64,000 nucleotides of DNA from Lumbricus rubellus (GCA_945859605.1 OX243812.1:43707009-43771008); one strand, 5' to 3'; positions 21,114-31,747 are shown, counted from the first letter of the stretch. Notes: generated from the sequence alone by a model not told the origin. A program made the numbers and translations.

Positions 21114-21425
21114 TTATTCTTGTCGACTGTTAGGAAAGAATTCCTCTCTGAACAAATCTTGATTTGGATCAAGTGGAGTTGAAACCCCATTGCACTCAGT
21201 CATATTGAAGCGATTGAGCACTTGTTCAATGTATTTCTCTTGATCAAGCGATATCGTTCCTGTATCACGATCTCTTTGGATATGAATGCCCACACAATAT
21301 TGTGCCTCTCCAAGATCCTTCATCTTGAGACGTTTCGTTAGATCTGCTTTCAAATTCTGTTTGCTTCCTTGTTGTTCGAGAGAATCAAAGATCATCAACA
21401 TACACTGCTATGATTAAGTCCCATT
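21114..21425 (-). pseudogene. Copia RT remnant with YVDD box
   Basis: AVYVDDL is readable at about 21,395-21,415, followed by LKMKDLGEAQYCVGIHIQRD and LDQEKYIEQVLNRFNM. A stop lies just after YVDD. Upstream, integrase sequence (LRVFGCKALVKVPEHNRKKW) runs straight into this segment, so roughly the first two thirds of RT are missing. Confidence 0.85.
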
Positions 21426-22353
21426 TCTTGCGGTTATGTTCAGGAACTTTCACCAGAGCTTTGCAACCAAAAACACGAAGATGGCTTAGGTCAGGTTTTT
21501 TCAATCCATGCCTCTTGAGGTGTCATCTTTGATAAGACTTTTTTGTAGGTGAGCGATTCTTCAGATAATTGGCCGTTTTTGCTGCTTCTGCCCAAAAATC
21601 TGCGTATTCCGGATTCTAGAGCCATTGTTCGAGCTCGTTCTACCAAAGTTCTGTTTAGACGCTCTGCAACTCCGTTCTGCTGAGGAGTATACGGAATTGT
21701 GGTCTCGTGACGAATTCCACTACGTCGTAAAAACCCAGACAACTTTCAATGACATATTCAGTACCATTATCTGTTCGAAGAGTTTTGATACGTTTACCAG
21801 TCTGATTCTCAACAAGACATTTGTACTCCTTGAACTTCTCCAAGACTTTGGTCTTTGATTTCAAGAAATAGACAACCGAGTGTCTCGTAAAATCATCAAT
21901 AAATGTGAGAAAATACCGTGCTCCACCAACGGATGAAACATGGATTCGACCACAAATATCAGAATGAACAAGACCAAGAGCTTGGTTCACTCTTTTGGCT
22001 CCTGTTTTCTTGAACGGTTTGCGGTGCTGTTTGCCTTTCACACAAGCTTCACATGGAATATTTGCTGACTGAACACCAGAAGACATCGTGGCTTGAAGCA
22101 GGCGCATTGAAGGACGATTACGATGTCCAAGACGACGATGCCATAAGTTGACAGAATTCGTTGACAGCGCAGCAAACACAGGAGATTGCGTACAGTTCAA
22201 ACGATACAGTTCGTTAACTACTGTGACAGTTCCAACGACCCTTCTTAGATTTACCTTGACCTGCTGATTAACTATGCGACAGCCCTTCTTATCAAACAAC
22301 ACAGTTTTACCTTCCTGAGCAATTCTGTTAGCTGCCAAGAGATTTATAGCCAA
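21426..22353 (-). pseudogene. Copia integrase
   Basis: LWHRRLGHRNRPSMRLLQ with CEACVKGK forms the HHCC zinc domain. LVHSDICGRIHVSSVGGARY, TFIDDFTRHSVVYF and IKTLRTDNGTEY give the first two catalytic Asp residues, and TTIPYTPQQNGVAERLNRTL (21,491-21,742) the catalytic Glu. A frameshift at about 21,700-21,740 splits it. Confidence 0.9.
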
Positions 22354-22514
22354 ATCTGGAACATGAACAACATCTGAAATTTACATTGTTATCTTTGTTG
22401 ACAACGGAATCGATAATCTTCCAATTCCAGTGCTTTTCAACTTTGCTCCATTTGCAATTCCAACCTCTTGACTAGAATACGAAGAAATTTTTTTAAGCCA
22501 GTGAAGTCGAAATG

Positions 22515-22760
22515 TTAGATTACTGTGGCACCCGAATCTAGATACCAATCATCATTCATCGAGGTAGATTGCACCGATGAAACAGAAAATTTCGTTTGGG
22601 CTGACATAGCACCAAAATTTGCATTGGCTGAATTCTTATGTTGTTTAACATTGACCCTCTCACATTGCGAACGAATATGACCAAAATGATTACATTCAAA
22701 ACAACGTGGTTCTTTTGGCTTACTTTTCATCTGGGACATGCCCTTGTGGGACCTGCTCAA
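22515..22760 (-). pseudogene. Copia gag zinc knuckle and protease start
   Basis: CFECNHFGHIRSQC is a CCHC nucleocapsid knuckle. WYLDSGAT is the aspartic protease active site. A stop follows shortly after it. Confidence 0.88.
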
Positions 22761-23111
22761 CAGTGCTCATTTGAGACCTGCCCATTGAAAATGCTGAATG
22801 AGTTGCACTTGAAGTCGTATTTGATCCTAGGTCCTTAACAGTCCTTAAGCAAAAGACTTTTTACAAACTCCACTGTTGTGTTTTGCTTTGATCCTTGGAT
22901 GCCTAATATTAAAGGCCTATACTGATCTGGAAGACCTCCAAGAATTATGCCTCCAACAACATTGTCCTGAAAAGGTTGACCAATTGTTCAGTAATTGACA
23001 AAATGTGATCTACATACTGCTGCATAGAAGGAAAGTTCCCGAAGTTTGTCTTAAACAAACTAGAATACAGTCCAATTAGACGAACAAGAGCAGTGCTTTC
23101 ATATTCAGCTC

Positions 23112-23444
23112 TCAATGCGTCCCAAGCAGCTTTCGCAGTCTGGCATTTCTTTGTGACTTTTGCTGAGCAAGGCTAAGATTGATTTTGACTAACGCACGTA
23201 AGTCCAAATCCGGATCAACAGCACGGGCTTCTTTTGGCAAAACACAGTGCCATAAACCAGCGTCAATTAAGAAATTTTGCATCCAGAATTTCCAATCACC
23301 ATAATTTTTGCCATCAAGATGCCTCGCTTTCGGTAAACCTCCGACGGAATTTGTAGTAACTGTTGTCGCTACACTACCTGTTCCAGTGCTAATTTTCTCC
23401 TGAATTCTCAGAACTTGCTGCTGTAGGTCTTGCAATGCCGCCAT
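23112..23444 (-). pseudogene. Copia gag N-terminus
   Basis: MAALQDLQQQVLRIQEKIST begins the gag frame; LDGKNYGDWKFWMQNFLIDA matches the NYxxWK/F pattern of copia gag proteins. The frame breaks at 23,112 and gag-like sequence continues in other frames to about 22,770. Confidence 0.85.
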
Positions 23445-23570
23445 TTTGATGCTTGACGAAGAAGAACCTACAGCTTCTATCGACTCGGATAATTAACGAG
23501 AAAACGAGAAAAATACTAGTCCACCTACAGTGCATGTTAATTTACAAGTCGGCCTGGGCCCAAAACCTGT

Positions 23571-23641
23571 TGAAATGCAGGCCATTGATTCAGGATTACA
23601 AAGATAAAAGATGGCCATGCTAAGCTTAACTGTCTTTATTA
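23571..23641 (-). repeat. Copia 5' LTR, first piece
   Basis: Matches the left LTR through TGTCTTTATTA, then breaks. The LTR resumes at 25,237 with TTATTAGCACACAC and is recognisable to about 25,305 (GTGACGTAAACAT, GAGTAAAC). The last ~80 bp are not found. Confidence 0.85.
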
Positions 23642-23849
23642 CTAAGCAGTCCCGTCAAGGTCTGAATTCTCGGAGTCATGGACGCATCACATCAAGAAAG
23701 ATGGAGTCCACGCCAAATGAATGAGAGTCATGGACTCCACACCCATCCATTTTTGGAGTCCCATCGGGCCACATGTAAAAAATTCCGAAATTCTTATTAG
23801 GCACTTAGGCGAATAGGCGACAAACGCTTAGTATTACGTACCGGTATAG

Positions 23850-24284
23850 CCAAAGATATTAGAGTCGTAGACTAAGATGCGCTACATAATGTACTTTAAT
23901 GTTCACCTCACCTACCTTGCGACGGGTTTTTAGCGCTATAAATAGAGCGAAATTGCAGTGTCCAGATGCCTGTAAGAGTCGCACGTGTTAAACATAAAAC
24001 TTCTAATAAGATACATTAGTAAATAAAAGTTATTATTACACATCATATTTAGAGTGCAGTTTAAATAGTTATATTAGTTTACGGAGGCTACAATTGTCCA
24101 ATCGTTGTCGTATAAATTTATCTATTTTGCCCATGGCGTCTATCGTTGCTAGGGCGGTTGCTATGAGCCATAAACCCAGTCACAACGTGGCGCCACGGTT
24201 TGTGTGCATTGACCACCACCCAGACCAAATATACAGCGGAGATAGGAGGTGTCACTTCTTAGTCTACGACTCTAATATCTTTGG
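23850..24284. mobile_element. 435-bp MITE with ~28-bp terminal inverted repeats
   Basis: Left end CCAAAGATATTAGAGTCGTA continuing GACTAAGA; the right end is its exact reverse complement. TATAG lies directly outside both ends (23,845-23,849 and 24,285-24,289). The interior is non-coding. Confidence 0.8.
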
Positions 24285-25032
24285 TATAGCCTACATGGAC
24301 GAGAAATTTGTGAAGGGGGGGGGATAATTTATTCGGTGATCTTTGCCGGAAAAAAATCATATGACCTTTTTTAATGTGTGAAAAATGTACCATTTTTCCT
24401 GCAAAAAAATATGATAACCCTTTTTTAGTCATCCGGTCGAAATTTGTCCCAAATAGGCCTATACCATTTTCCCTGCCAAAAAGTTTGATGACCTTTTTTA
24501 GTCATCTGGTCGTAATCTGTTGACCTCTCTAGTCGCATTGATTTAAATGTTGTTGAAACCAAATGGGAGGGGGCGGCACGACCCATGCAATTTTTAAATA
24601 GGGACCATGGCCGGATTGGGCACTGGATCTGCCCCTGCCGCTAGCAAGGACATCATTACAGAAATTTTTGGAGTCTAGTCTATATGACCAGTAGGCCTAC
24701 CAATCTTCCCGACGATAATTATTCTTGCTTTTCAACATTTTACTTTTTCTTTTAATTTTCTTGATTTTAAGATCTATCCTACAACTGTCATTACTTTTTA
24801 AGCCAGGAACGCTCATAGGACGCTCTAGCTCTAGCATAATTATTATCGATGACATAATTATTAGACCTATTATATAGCCTATATGTGTATAGGCTATGTA
24901 CGTACGTCACTCACTAATTAATCACTATAGCAAAGAAATAAACATAATTTTATTCATAAATATGTTATTGCATAAATTATTCCCCAATCAGTCAATCACC
25001 ACTCACCAGTTTCTCGCACTGCATAAACTGAG

Positions 25033-25034
25033 AC

Positions 25035-25069
<35 letters not shown>
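25033..25069. repeat. (TAAG)n microsatellite
   Basis: About eight to nine units of AAGT/TAAG. Confidence 0.9.
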
Positions 25070-25236
25070 GTTAGTGACACATAGGCCTAATATAGGCTAC
25101 GGACCCCACGGTATTTTTTACTGGTGTCCCATGGACGCATCGTTAACATAACTACGGACGCACGACCTTCATTTTCGTGCGTCCGGTGTCAAAATTTGTG
25201 TGTCCCGGACGCACGGACGCACACTAACGGAATCAC

Positions 25237-25305
25237 TTATTATTAGCACACACACGGAAGGGAGTAAGAAGGTGACGTAAACATACAATAGAGTAAACCA
25301 TTGAT
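25237..25305 (-). repeat. Copia 5' LTR, second piece
   Basis: TTATTAGCACACAC, GGAAGG, GTGACGTAAACAT and GAGTAAAC match the middle of the left LTR at about 20,285-20,345. After that the similarity stops. Confidence 0.7.
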
Positions 25306-25403
25306 ATGTACCAACGACCTCGTAATACTATACAGAGCTTCCTATGTTGAGCCGCGCAGCGCAATGACGTTGATTCCGAATAAGAAACAAGGGGAGGCCT
25401 ATA

Positions 25404-26630
25404 TACACCGTGATTCAAAAAAAGTAAGCCAAATTGTTTTTCATATATCTATAATGCCTGATAACATATCATGCCAAAATTTTCCACATATTTAGAGAAG
25501 TGGACCAAGAAAACGATTCCAAAATTTCATGAGATAAAGTTGAACGGATAAAAAGATATGAATATTTAAACTTCATATACCGAAATTGCCGTTTACAAGC
25601 AATTTTCTGTCAGATTCAGTAAAATGTAAGTCAAAATTTTTCTCATATCTCTAATGCCTGATGATCAATCATTCTAAAACTTTCCAGATATGTAGATAAT
25701 TGAACTAGCAATATGTCTCCAACGGTATGATTTGATTATTTAATTAAATAAGATGCTCAAAGTGTCATCCTCCAGCTTGCACACAAGCCTTGAGGCGCTG
25801 GTGCCATTAGGCAACAGCATCGTCGATTATCCTCTGGTCCAGGCCATCCCACACTTCCAGCACGCGTTGCTTCAGATCGTTTATATCATGGATTGTTGTC
25901 TGGTAGACTGGGTCTTTCATCATGCACGCTCTACACTTTATAGTCGACAGGATTCACATCTGGGCTGTTCGGAGGCCATAAGTTAGGAGAAATGAAGTCT
26001 GGCGTCTCTCTTGTCAGCATTTCGATGATTTCATTGGCTCTGTGGGCTGGCGCTGTTCTGCGGGAAAGAAAGCAGCCTTCTGGGGCTATAGATTTCTAAT
26101 AACAGGTGAAAGATGTTGTCACAGCAGAACGTTGCGATAATAAACTTCGTAACATTTTACTCCAGGATCCCTGAAGACCAAAATTGGGAACTATCAGGCA
26201 TCAAAACCGCAGCGTACACCATAACAGATTTGCTGAAAACTGAAATTTGTGGAGATGAGGTTTAAATATTCATATCTTTCTATCTGTTAAAATTTATGAC
26301 ATGATATTTTGGAATCCTATTCTTGGTTCAATTCTCTAAATATTTTGAAACTTTTAGTATGATTGATTATCAGGCATTGGAGATATAATAAAAACAGTTT
26401 AGCTTACTTTTTATTGAATCTGACAAAACATTGCTCGTAAACGTCAATTTCGGCATATGAAGTTTAAAGATTCATATCTTTTTATCCGTTCAACTTTATC
26501 TCATGAAATTTTGGAATCCTATTCTTGGTCCAATTCTCTAAATATTTGGAAAATTTTAGCGTGATATATTATCATTCATTAGAGATATTTGAAAAATAAT
26601 TTGGCTTACTTTTTTTTGAATCACGGTGTA
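25404..26630 (-). mobile_element. mariner-type transposon with long, internally duplicated inverted termini
   Basis: Ends TACACCGTGATTCAAAAAAA and its complement GAATCACGGTGTA, with TA on both sides. Each arm is over 200 bp and contains two similar modules: the outer GTGATTC...AGTAAGCC...AATGCCTGAT module is followed by an inner one with GTCAGATTCA...TGTAAGTC...TGCCTGATGA. A decayed transposase lies on the minus strand between the arms. Confidence 0.85.
25745..26250 (-). pseudogene. mariner transposase remnant
   Basis: Minus-strand fragments read WPPNSPDVNPVDYKV (third catalytic Asp of a DD-D type mariner) and IHDINDLKQRVLEVWDGLDQ then RIIDDAVA, and a C-terminus with RLKACVQAGG and HFEH. Several stops and a lost N-terminal half make it non-functional. 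Confidence 0.82.
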
Positions 26631-26964
26631 TAATAACGTTAAATTTTATCTGTGGGTTTGAGGTCTATTTTTAACTGAACCAATTAAACGTCATGAAAGA
26701 ACCACCAATCACAGTAGACGATTCATCGTATTTACGTTCGTCAGTTGAAATTTGAAAATAGTAGGTAATAATCTTTAGGTTACTTGATCACAACTTTCCA
26801 ATTATTTACAGTGTTACACCATTAATACTTAATTGAGAATGTCTCTAAACACGACCAACAGTTGAATTAAGTGTCCATATGGCTTACTGTCTAATGATGT
26901 CATTTCTATTTATGCATGTCGTCTGAGCTTTTTTTGAAAGCCTAAACTTCTATCTTATCTTATC
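26631..26964. other. Non-coding spacer with (TATCT)n run
   Basis: About 330 bp. The right end has repeated TCTTA/ATCTT, the tail repeat of the LINE fragment that follows on the minus strand. Confidence 0.6.
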
Positions 26965-27636
26965 TTATCTGACCATTTATAAAGCGCTTCTTGCAGCAAG
27001 AGCCTTTCGAAAGCGCTCCCAGTGCGTTCAACTCCGAGAAAAAAGGCAAGTTTTCAGACGAGAGAAAGATGTGGATACACTACCAGAGAGGATGGCAGAG
27101 CGAGCTGATGGGGGAAGCCCATTCCATAGGGAGGGACCAATGCAGGCAAATGATCTGGACTGCGCCATGGCGGTCCTGACTCGAGGGACAAAGAGGTCAA
27201 GCCGATCAGAGGACCTAAGAGTACGCAGCGAAGTGGCAGAAAGGGGGCGAAGTATCTGATCACACATATATACTTCGGAGCAAGACCCATTTGTGACTTG
27301 ATGACCAAAATTTGGACCTTAACTTGTATACGGGCCGAGAGTGGAGGCCAGTGAAGTTGTTCACTCATGAATGAAGAAATGTGGGAGAATCGAGGAAGGC
27401 GGGCAACGAGCCTAGCAGCAGCATTGAGTACAGATTGCAGAGGAGCTAGGCGAACCTTGGGCAGACCAATAAGGACAGAATTACAATAGTCAATCCGAGA
27501 ACATACAAAAGCATGAACAATTGAGGTAAAGATCGAAGATGTGACAGATTTGCGAATAGCCCTGAGACGCCTTAGCTGGAAGTAGGAAGAGCGAGTAAGA
27601 TTGGCAAAATGTGGAAGACAAAGAGCATCTCGATTA
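26950..27636 (-). pseudogene. L2/CR1-like LINE fragment, RT C-terminus
   Basis: Minus-strand reading: SIVHAFVCSRIDYCNSVLIG, LNAAARLVARLPRFSHISSF, LHWPPLSARIQVKV, then RTLRSSDRLDLFVPRVRTAM, IGPSLWNGLPPSARS and SFSRLKTCLFSRS, typical of the post-RT region of L2-type LINEs. The 3' end (GCAAGAAGCGCTTTATAAAT then GATAA repeats) is a variant of the L2-type tail and different from that of the 7.2-kb element. Frames are broken near 27,270. It is 5'-truncated against the RTE fragment. Confidence 0.82.
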
Positions 27637-28500
27637 CAACCAAGATGAAACTCTATGAAACCTTGGTGGTACCGGTACTGCTGTGTGGTTCAGAGTTCCA
27701 GCATTGCCACTTCTTGTTTTTTCACAAGATCTTGTTTTTTTAAATCCGAACTTGGGAAATGGGGTCTTTTGCGAAGAACTTTGGTTTTTCTTGGGTTTGT
27801 TTTCGGCCGAAAAATCTTGGTTTTTTTCTCCGAACTTGGGAGATGGGTTTTTTTCGGACAAAACTTGGGTTTTTTGCTTCTTTGCTTGGGCCAACCTGAC
27901 ATTTTTGGACATTTTCTGAAGATTTGGGCCAAATGACTAAAAAAGGTCATCAGATTTTTTGGACGGAAAAATGGTAGATTTGGGCAACTTGGGTTTTCTT
28001 AGGTTTTTTCGACCGACCAACTTGGGTTTTTTATTTTTCAGAGTGGCAACGCTGCAGAGTTCTGGTGTCTGCGTAGAGAAGACGAGAGAAGATTGCTGGT
28101 GGCTGAAATGGGTTGGCTGAGGAGAATCAGAGGCAGTAGCAAAAGGGAGAGAATCAGGAACGAGAAGACAAGAGACAAGAGGGCGCAGAAGAAACGGTAG
28201 TGGAAAAAATCAGGAAAAGGCTCAGATGGTTCTGTCATGTGGAGCGCATGGAGGGAAAAAGACTAGGCCTATACCACTCGCGGCCCTGCACGGGCATATA
28301 GAAGGAGAGAGAAGCAGAGGAAGACAACCAAAGACTTGGATGGACAACGTCAGAGAAGATCTGAAGAGGATGGATATAAGTATGCCAAGAGCAAAGGATC
28401 TCACCAGAAATAGACAAGTCTGGAGAAGTCATGTGAGAGCCTCATCGTCGTCGCATGACTGACGGAAGAGAGAAAGAAGAAAGAAGAAGAGTATAATTAT
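27637..28500 (+). pseudogene. RTE-like LINE C-terminus, split by a hAT MITE
   Basis: TTKMKLYETLVVPVLLCGSE (27,640-27,697) is followed by the 356-bp MITE and then resumes after 28,062 with LLVAEMGWLRRIRGSS, KIRKRLRWFCHVERMEGKRL, QPKTWMDNVREDLKRMDI and RQVWRSHVRASSSS. This is the usual C-terminal end of endonuclease-RT LINEs and continues the protein seen at 19,808-20,215. Stops and frame changes are present. Confidence 0.8.
27699..28054. mobile_element. hAT MITE, 356 bp
   Basis: TIRs CAGCATTGCCAC (left) and CAGCGTTGCCAC (right, complement). A perfect 8-bp duplication CAGAGTTC flanks it (27,691-27,698 and 28,055-28,062), and the LINE frame resumes across it. The interior is full of CTTGGGTTTTTT-like repeats, similar in style to the subterminal AAACCCAGA repeats of the hAT at 35,262-37,185. 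Confidence 0.92.
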
Positions 28501-28611
28501 ATAAAAAAACTAGTGTGTGTTTGTAATTTATTGGTCAGAACATGAACCTAGTAGCCTATCAACAGATAAATGTAACTCTCTCCACAAATGGCTAGCCTAC
28601 TCAGCCAGTGG

Positions 28612-28705
28612 CGGCGCCAGAGGGGCTAGGGGGACTAAGCCCCCCTAAACGTGGCTCGATCAGCCCCCCAAAAAACAAAGAGCTGAAAATGTCTAAAACG
28701 GCTTA
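28612..28705. repeat. hAT-like terminus CAGTGGCGGCGCCAGAGG
   Basis: CAGTGGCGGCGCCAGAGG followed by GGCTAGGGGGACTAAGCCCC. A related stretch is at 30,764-30,860. Complementary ends (GGCGCCGCCACTG) occur near 40,203. The pairing of ends was not resolved. Confidence 0.5.
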
Positions 28706-28713
28706 CTTTGTAA

Positions 28714-30679
28714 CATGGTGTAAGAAGGGATGGTGTGCGCACTTGGCTAAAATTTGTGGCTCAGGTCGCTAGAGGGCGCTGGCGTCGCTATTTGACGAAC
28801 TTCGCCTATAAGCCTAATGGAATTTCATGATATTGTATGGCATATATACTTATACTCCTTCACTGCATGTCCGTTCCTTAGTGCCAGTCTCATGTCTGGA
28901 CGAAGGAGGAGGGCGACACAAATTATCTTTGCTATGTTCTGTTCCATCTGCTTTTTGTTTCCTTTTCTCTTGTCTTCCGTGTTCTCTGTTCCATGTGATG
29001 TTATTGTGTTCCCTGTGTTTCAATGTTTTCTATGTCCTCTGACCCTGATGTTCATATCGATGTTCCGTGTTCCCTTGTTCTCTGTGATGTGCCCTCTGTT
29101 CCCTGTTAATTGATGTTCCGTGTTCCTTGTTCCATTTGGAATTCCAGGTTCCTTATGTTCCATGCTCCTTAATTGTTTATATTCCTTATGTTTCACGATC
29201 CTTGTTGTTTGTTTCGCGTCCTTTTGTTTTCTTATGTCGCTGGTGTTGAATGTGATGTTCCATGTTCCTGGTGTTCCTTGGTGTTCCCTATTTCTTATGT
29301 TCCACAGTCGTTGTTACATATTCCGCGTTGCTTACCGGTAATATTTCTTATGTTTATCCTGATGATTCATGTTCCTTTTGTTCCACGGCCCTTGTTGCGT
29401 GTTTTGCGTTCCTTGTTTCTTAATGTTTCTGATGTTCCCTCTGGTGTTCCATGTTCATTAAGCTCCACAGTTTTTGTTGCGTGTTCCGCATTCCGTATTT
29501 TTTATTGCCTCTGAAGTTCCTACGATGTTCCTTGTTCCTTATGTTACCTTGTGTTTCTTGTGTTCCTTATATTTCTTGCTGCATATTCCTGGTTCCATGT
29601 TCCTTAATGTTTCTTGTGTTCCCTCTTATGTTCCTTGTTCCTTGCGTTCCACGGACCTTGTTGCGTGTTCCACATTCCGTGTTCTGTTTTCCAGCGAACG
29701 TTCCCTGATGTTCACCTGTTCCTTGTGTTACACATTCCTTGTTCCACATTTCCGTGTTACATGTTTCTTAATGGTTCTGATCTTCTCTTTTATGTTCCAT
29801 GTTCATTACGTTTCACGTACCATGTTGCGTGTTCCACATTCCGTGTTCTCTAATGTTTCTCATTTTCCCGTGATGTTTCAGGTTGTTTATGTTCCATGGT
29901 CCTTGTTGTATATTGCTTATGTTCCACGGTCCTTGTTGCTTGTTCCGCGTCTTTTTCTCTGATGTCTCTGGTGGCCCATGTGATGTTTCATGTTCCTTTT
30001 GCTCTCTGATGCTCCCTGTTCTTTGCGTCCTCCATTCCTTGTTCTTCACTTATTCTAATTTCCCCTGATGTTCCATGTTCCGTATTTCACCTAATGGTCC
30101 ATGTTCCTTGTGATCCAATTCCGGTTGCACTTTCCGTGTTCCATGTTCCTTAATGTTTCCTCTTATGTTCCATGTTCCTGAATGTTTTTTATGTTTCCTC
30201 TTATGTTCCACGTTCCTGAATGTTTTTGATGTTTCCTCTGATGTTCCATGTTCCTTACGTTCTACAGTCCTTGTAGCGTGTTCCGGAATGCATGCATGTT
30301 CCGTGTTCCTCGTCCTATATTCCCACATTCTCTGAACATTGTTATCTGTGATGCTTCATGTTCTTTACGTTCCACGTTCTTTGTTGTATATTAGGCCTAT
30401 GTTCCTAGGTGTTCCGTGTGATTTTCCATGTTCCTTGCAATGCTACCTAATCCTCATCGCCACTAGTATGTTCCAAGTGATGTTCCCTGCTATGTTCCTG
30501 CACTCTCCTTGTCCCTATGTTCCATGTTTCGAATGTTCCTTACTTCTTGCTCTATATTCCCTGTGCTGCATTCGCGCAACCTGCGACAGCAGCGCCACCT
30601 GCTGTACTAAAATAAGTGGAGCCAAAAACCTTGTATGGCCAGTATAGGAAGTGTGCACACCATTCCTTCTTACACCATG
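28714..30679. mobile_element. hAT-like foldback element, copy 2 (1,966 bp), inverted
   Basis: Same termini CATGGTGTAAGAAGG...CCTTCTTACACCATG as copy 1, but the body is in the opposite orientation. It has its own perfect 8-bp duplication CTTTGTAA (28,706-28,713 and 30,680-30,687), so it is an independent insertion and not a segmental duplication. Translated test frames match those of copy 1 with only a few differences (for example two in 162 residues). No transposase is seen. Confidence 0.9.
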
Positions 30680-30763
30680 CTTTGTAATAAGAAAACTAGA
30701 CAATAACCAACGGCAACGAAATCAACTATAATATTATATTATCACAGTTTAGATGCTTATGCC

Positions 30764-30866
30764 ATTGGTGGCACCAGAGGAAGGGTTAGGAGGCTAAGCC
30801 CCTAAATGTGACTCAGCCTCATCCAAAGCAAAAAAACAATGAATGTTCATGTATCGGCTTAAAAGT
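30764..30866. repeat. Relative of the 28,612 hAT-like terminus
   Basis: GGTGGCACCAGAGGAAGGGT, AGGAGGCTAAGCCCCTAAAT and CGGCTTAAAA parallel the 28,612-28,705 sequence in order. It sits just right of the foldback element. Confidence 0.55.
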
Positions 30867-31029
30867 TATTATTATTATCTTATTTTCGGACCTCAACTGC
30901 GGGAGACGGTCATACATCGACTCACATGTGAGCCATCAATTGCGACTGGGCTCGACTCCGGGACATCGACTCTCTCTGCGACTCAACACTAGCATGCATA
31001 CAGTCCTCTTATTTATACCCTAATGAAGC

Positions 31030-31425
31030 TGCAGGGGACAGAGGGCTGAGGTCCGGGCCGGTCTGGCGGTGGAAAGGGCAGAGATCCGCGATGGCGGAGC
31101 AGGGGGTTGAGGTACAGACAGGTCTGAGGTACGGACGGGTCTGGAAGAGGGAGAGGACTGGAGTCTGGAGGATTCGAACTGGCGGAGGTTGGGCTGAGAT
31201 CCGGACCAGTCTGAGCCCGGGCTAGCGGAGGAAGGGGGCTGGGGGTCCGAGGTGGCGAGGGAAAAGGAGGCTGAGGTCTGCGCGGGGGGGGGCAAGGGGA
31301 ATGAGGTCCGGACCAGTGTGGGTCCGGGCTGGCGGAGGAAGGGGGGCTGAGGTTTGGCCCGGTGTGAGTCCGGGCTAGCGGGAGAAGGGTGTTGAGTCCG
31401 GGTTGGCGGAGGAAGGGGCTGAAAT
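31030..31425. repeat. G-rich minisatellite, ~45-bp unit
   Basis: Recurring GAGGTCCGGACCAGTNTGRG and TCCGGGCTGGCGGAGGAAGG segments, about eight imperfect units. Frames through it (for example minus 31,020-31,295) are only Ser/Pro-rich periodic translations. Confidence 0.8.
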
Positions 31426-31747
31426 TAACAAGGACAGCAATTTTGAATTTCGCTACAATATAGCGCGTCGTTGCTATTGCTAATAGAATGCGCCGCAGAC
31501 CGTGATGAGGTTATGTGCACCATGTCCGGCCCACCGGCCTCCTGAGGGGCTACACCGGTAGTTCTACACAACTATACATTGGGAAATGGGGTGTTCATTT
31601 AGCAACAGCCGTCATGGGCGGAGACTTGGGGCCAGGGGACGGTCCACGAGAGCCCAAAGTTTGTGGTTGTGGCAGGGCCGTCTAATGGTCATTGTAGGCC
31701 CTAGGCACCTTGCATATTAATCTATTCGTTGGCCCCTAGGGCCTCAA

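Larger units (their letters stand above)
20216..23641 (-). mobile_element. Ty1/copia LTR retrotransposon, internally deleted
   Basis: The left (3') LTR is 20,216-20,399 with palindromic ends TGTTGAAAT...ATTTCAACA. Internal coding on the minus strand runs gag, protease, integrase, RT, RNase H, the copia order. The right (5') LTR starts at 23,571 but is broken at 23,641; a further piece lies at 25,237-25,305. Coding is interrupted by stops, and integrase is joined almost directly to the YVDD box, so most of the RT palm has been deleted. The element is dead. Confidence 0.9.
23642..25236. mobile_element. 1.6-kb segment inserted in the copia LTR
   Basis: Splits the LTR and is flanked by TTATTA on both sides (23,636-23,641 and 25,237-25,242), a possible 6-bp target duplication. 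The ends do not form an obvious inverted repeat. It holds a 435-bp MITE and several GGACGCA(C/T) motifs near both ends. No coding region is recognised. Superfamily unknown. Confidence 0.55.

Noticed and set aside
5109..30679. Segmental inverted duplication of one 2-kb region
   Set aside because: Each copy has its own perfect, different 8-bp target duplication, so they are two transposition events.
31020..31295. Pro/Ser-rich protein on the minus strand
   Set aside because: It is the translation of the G-rich minisatellite.
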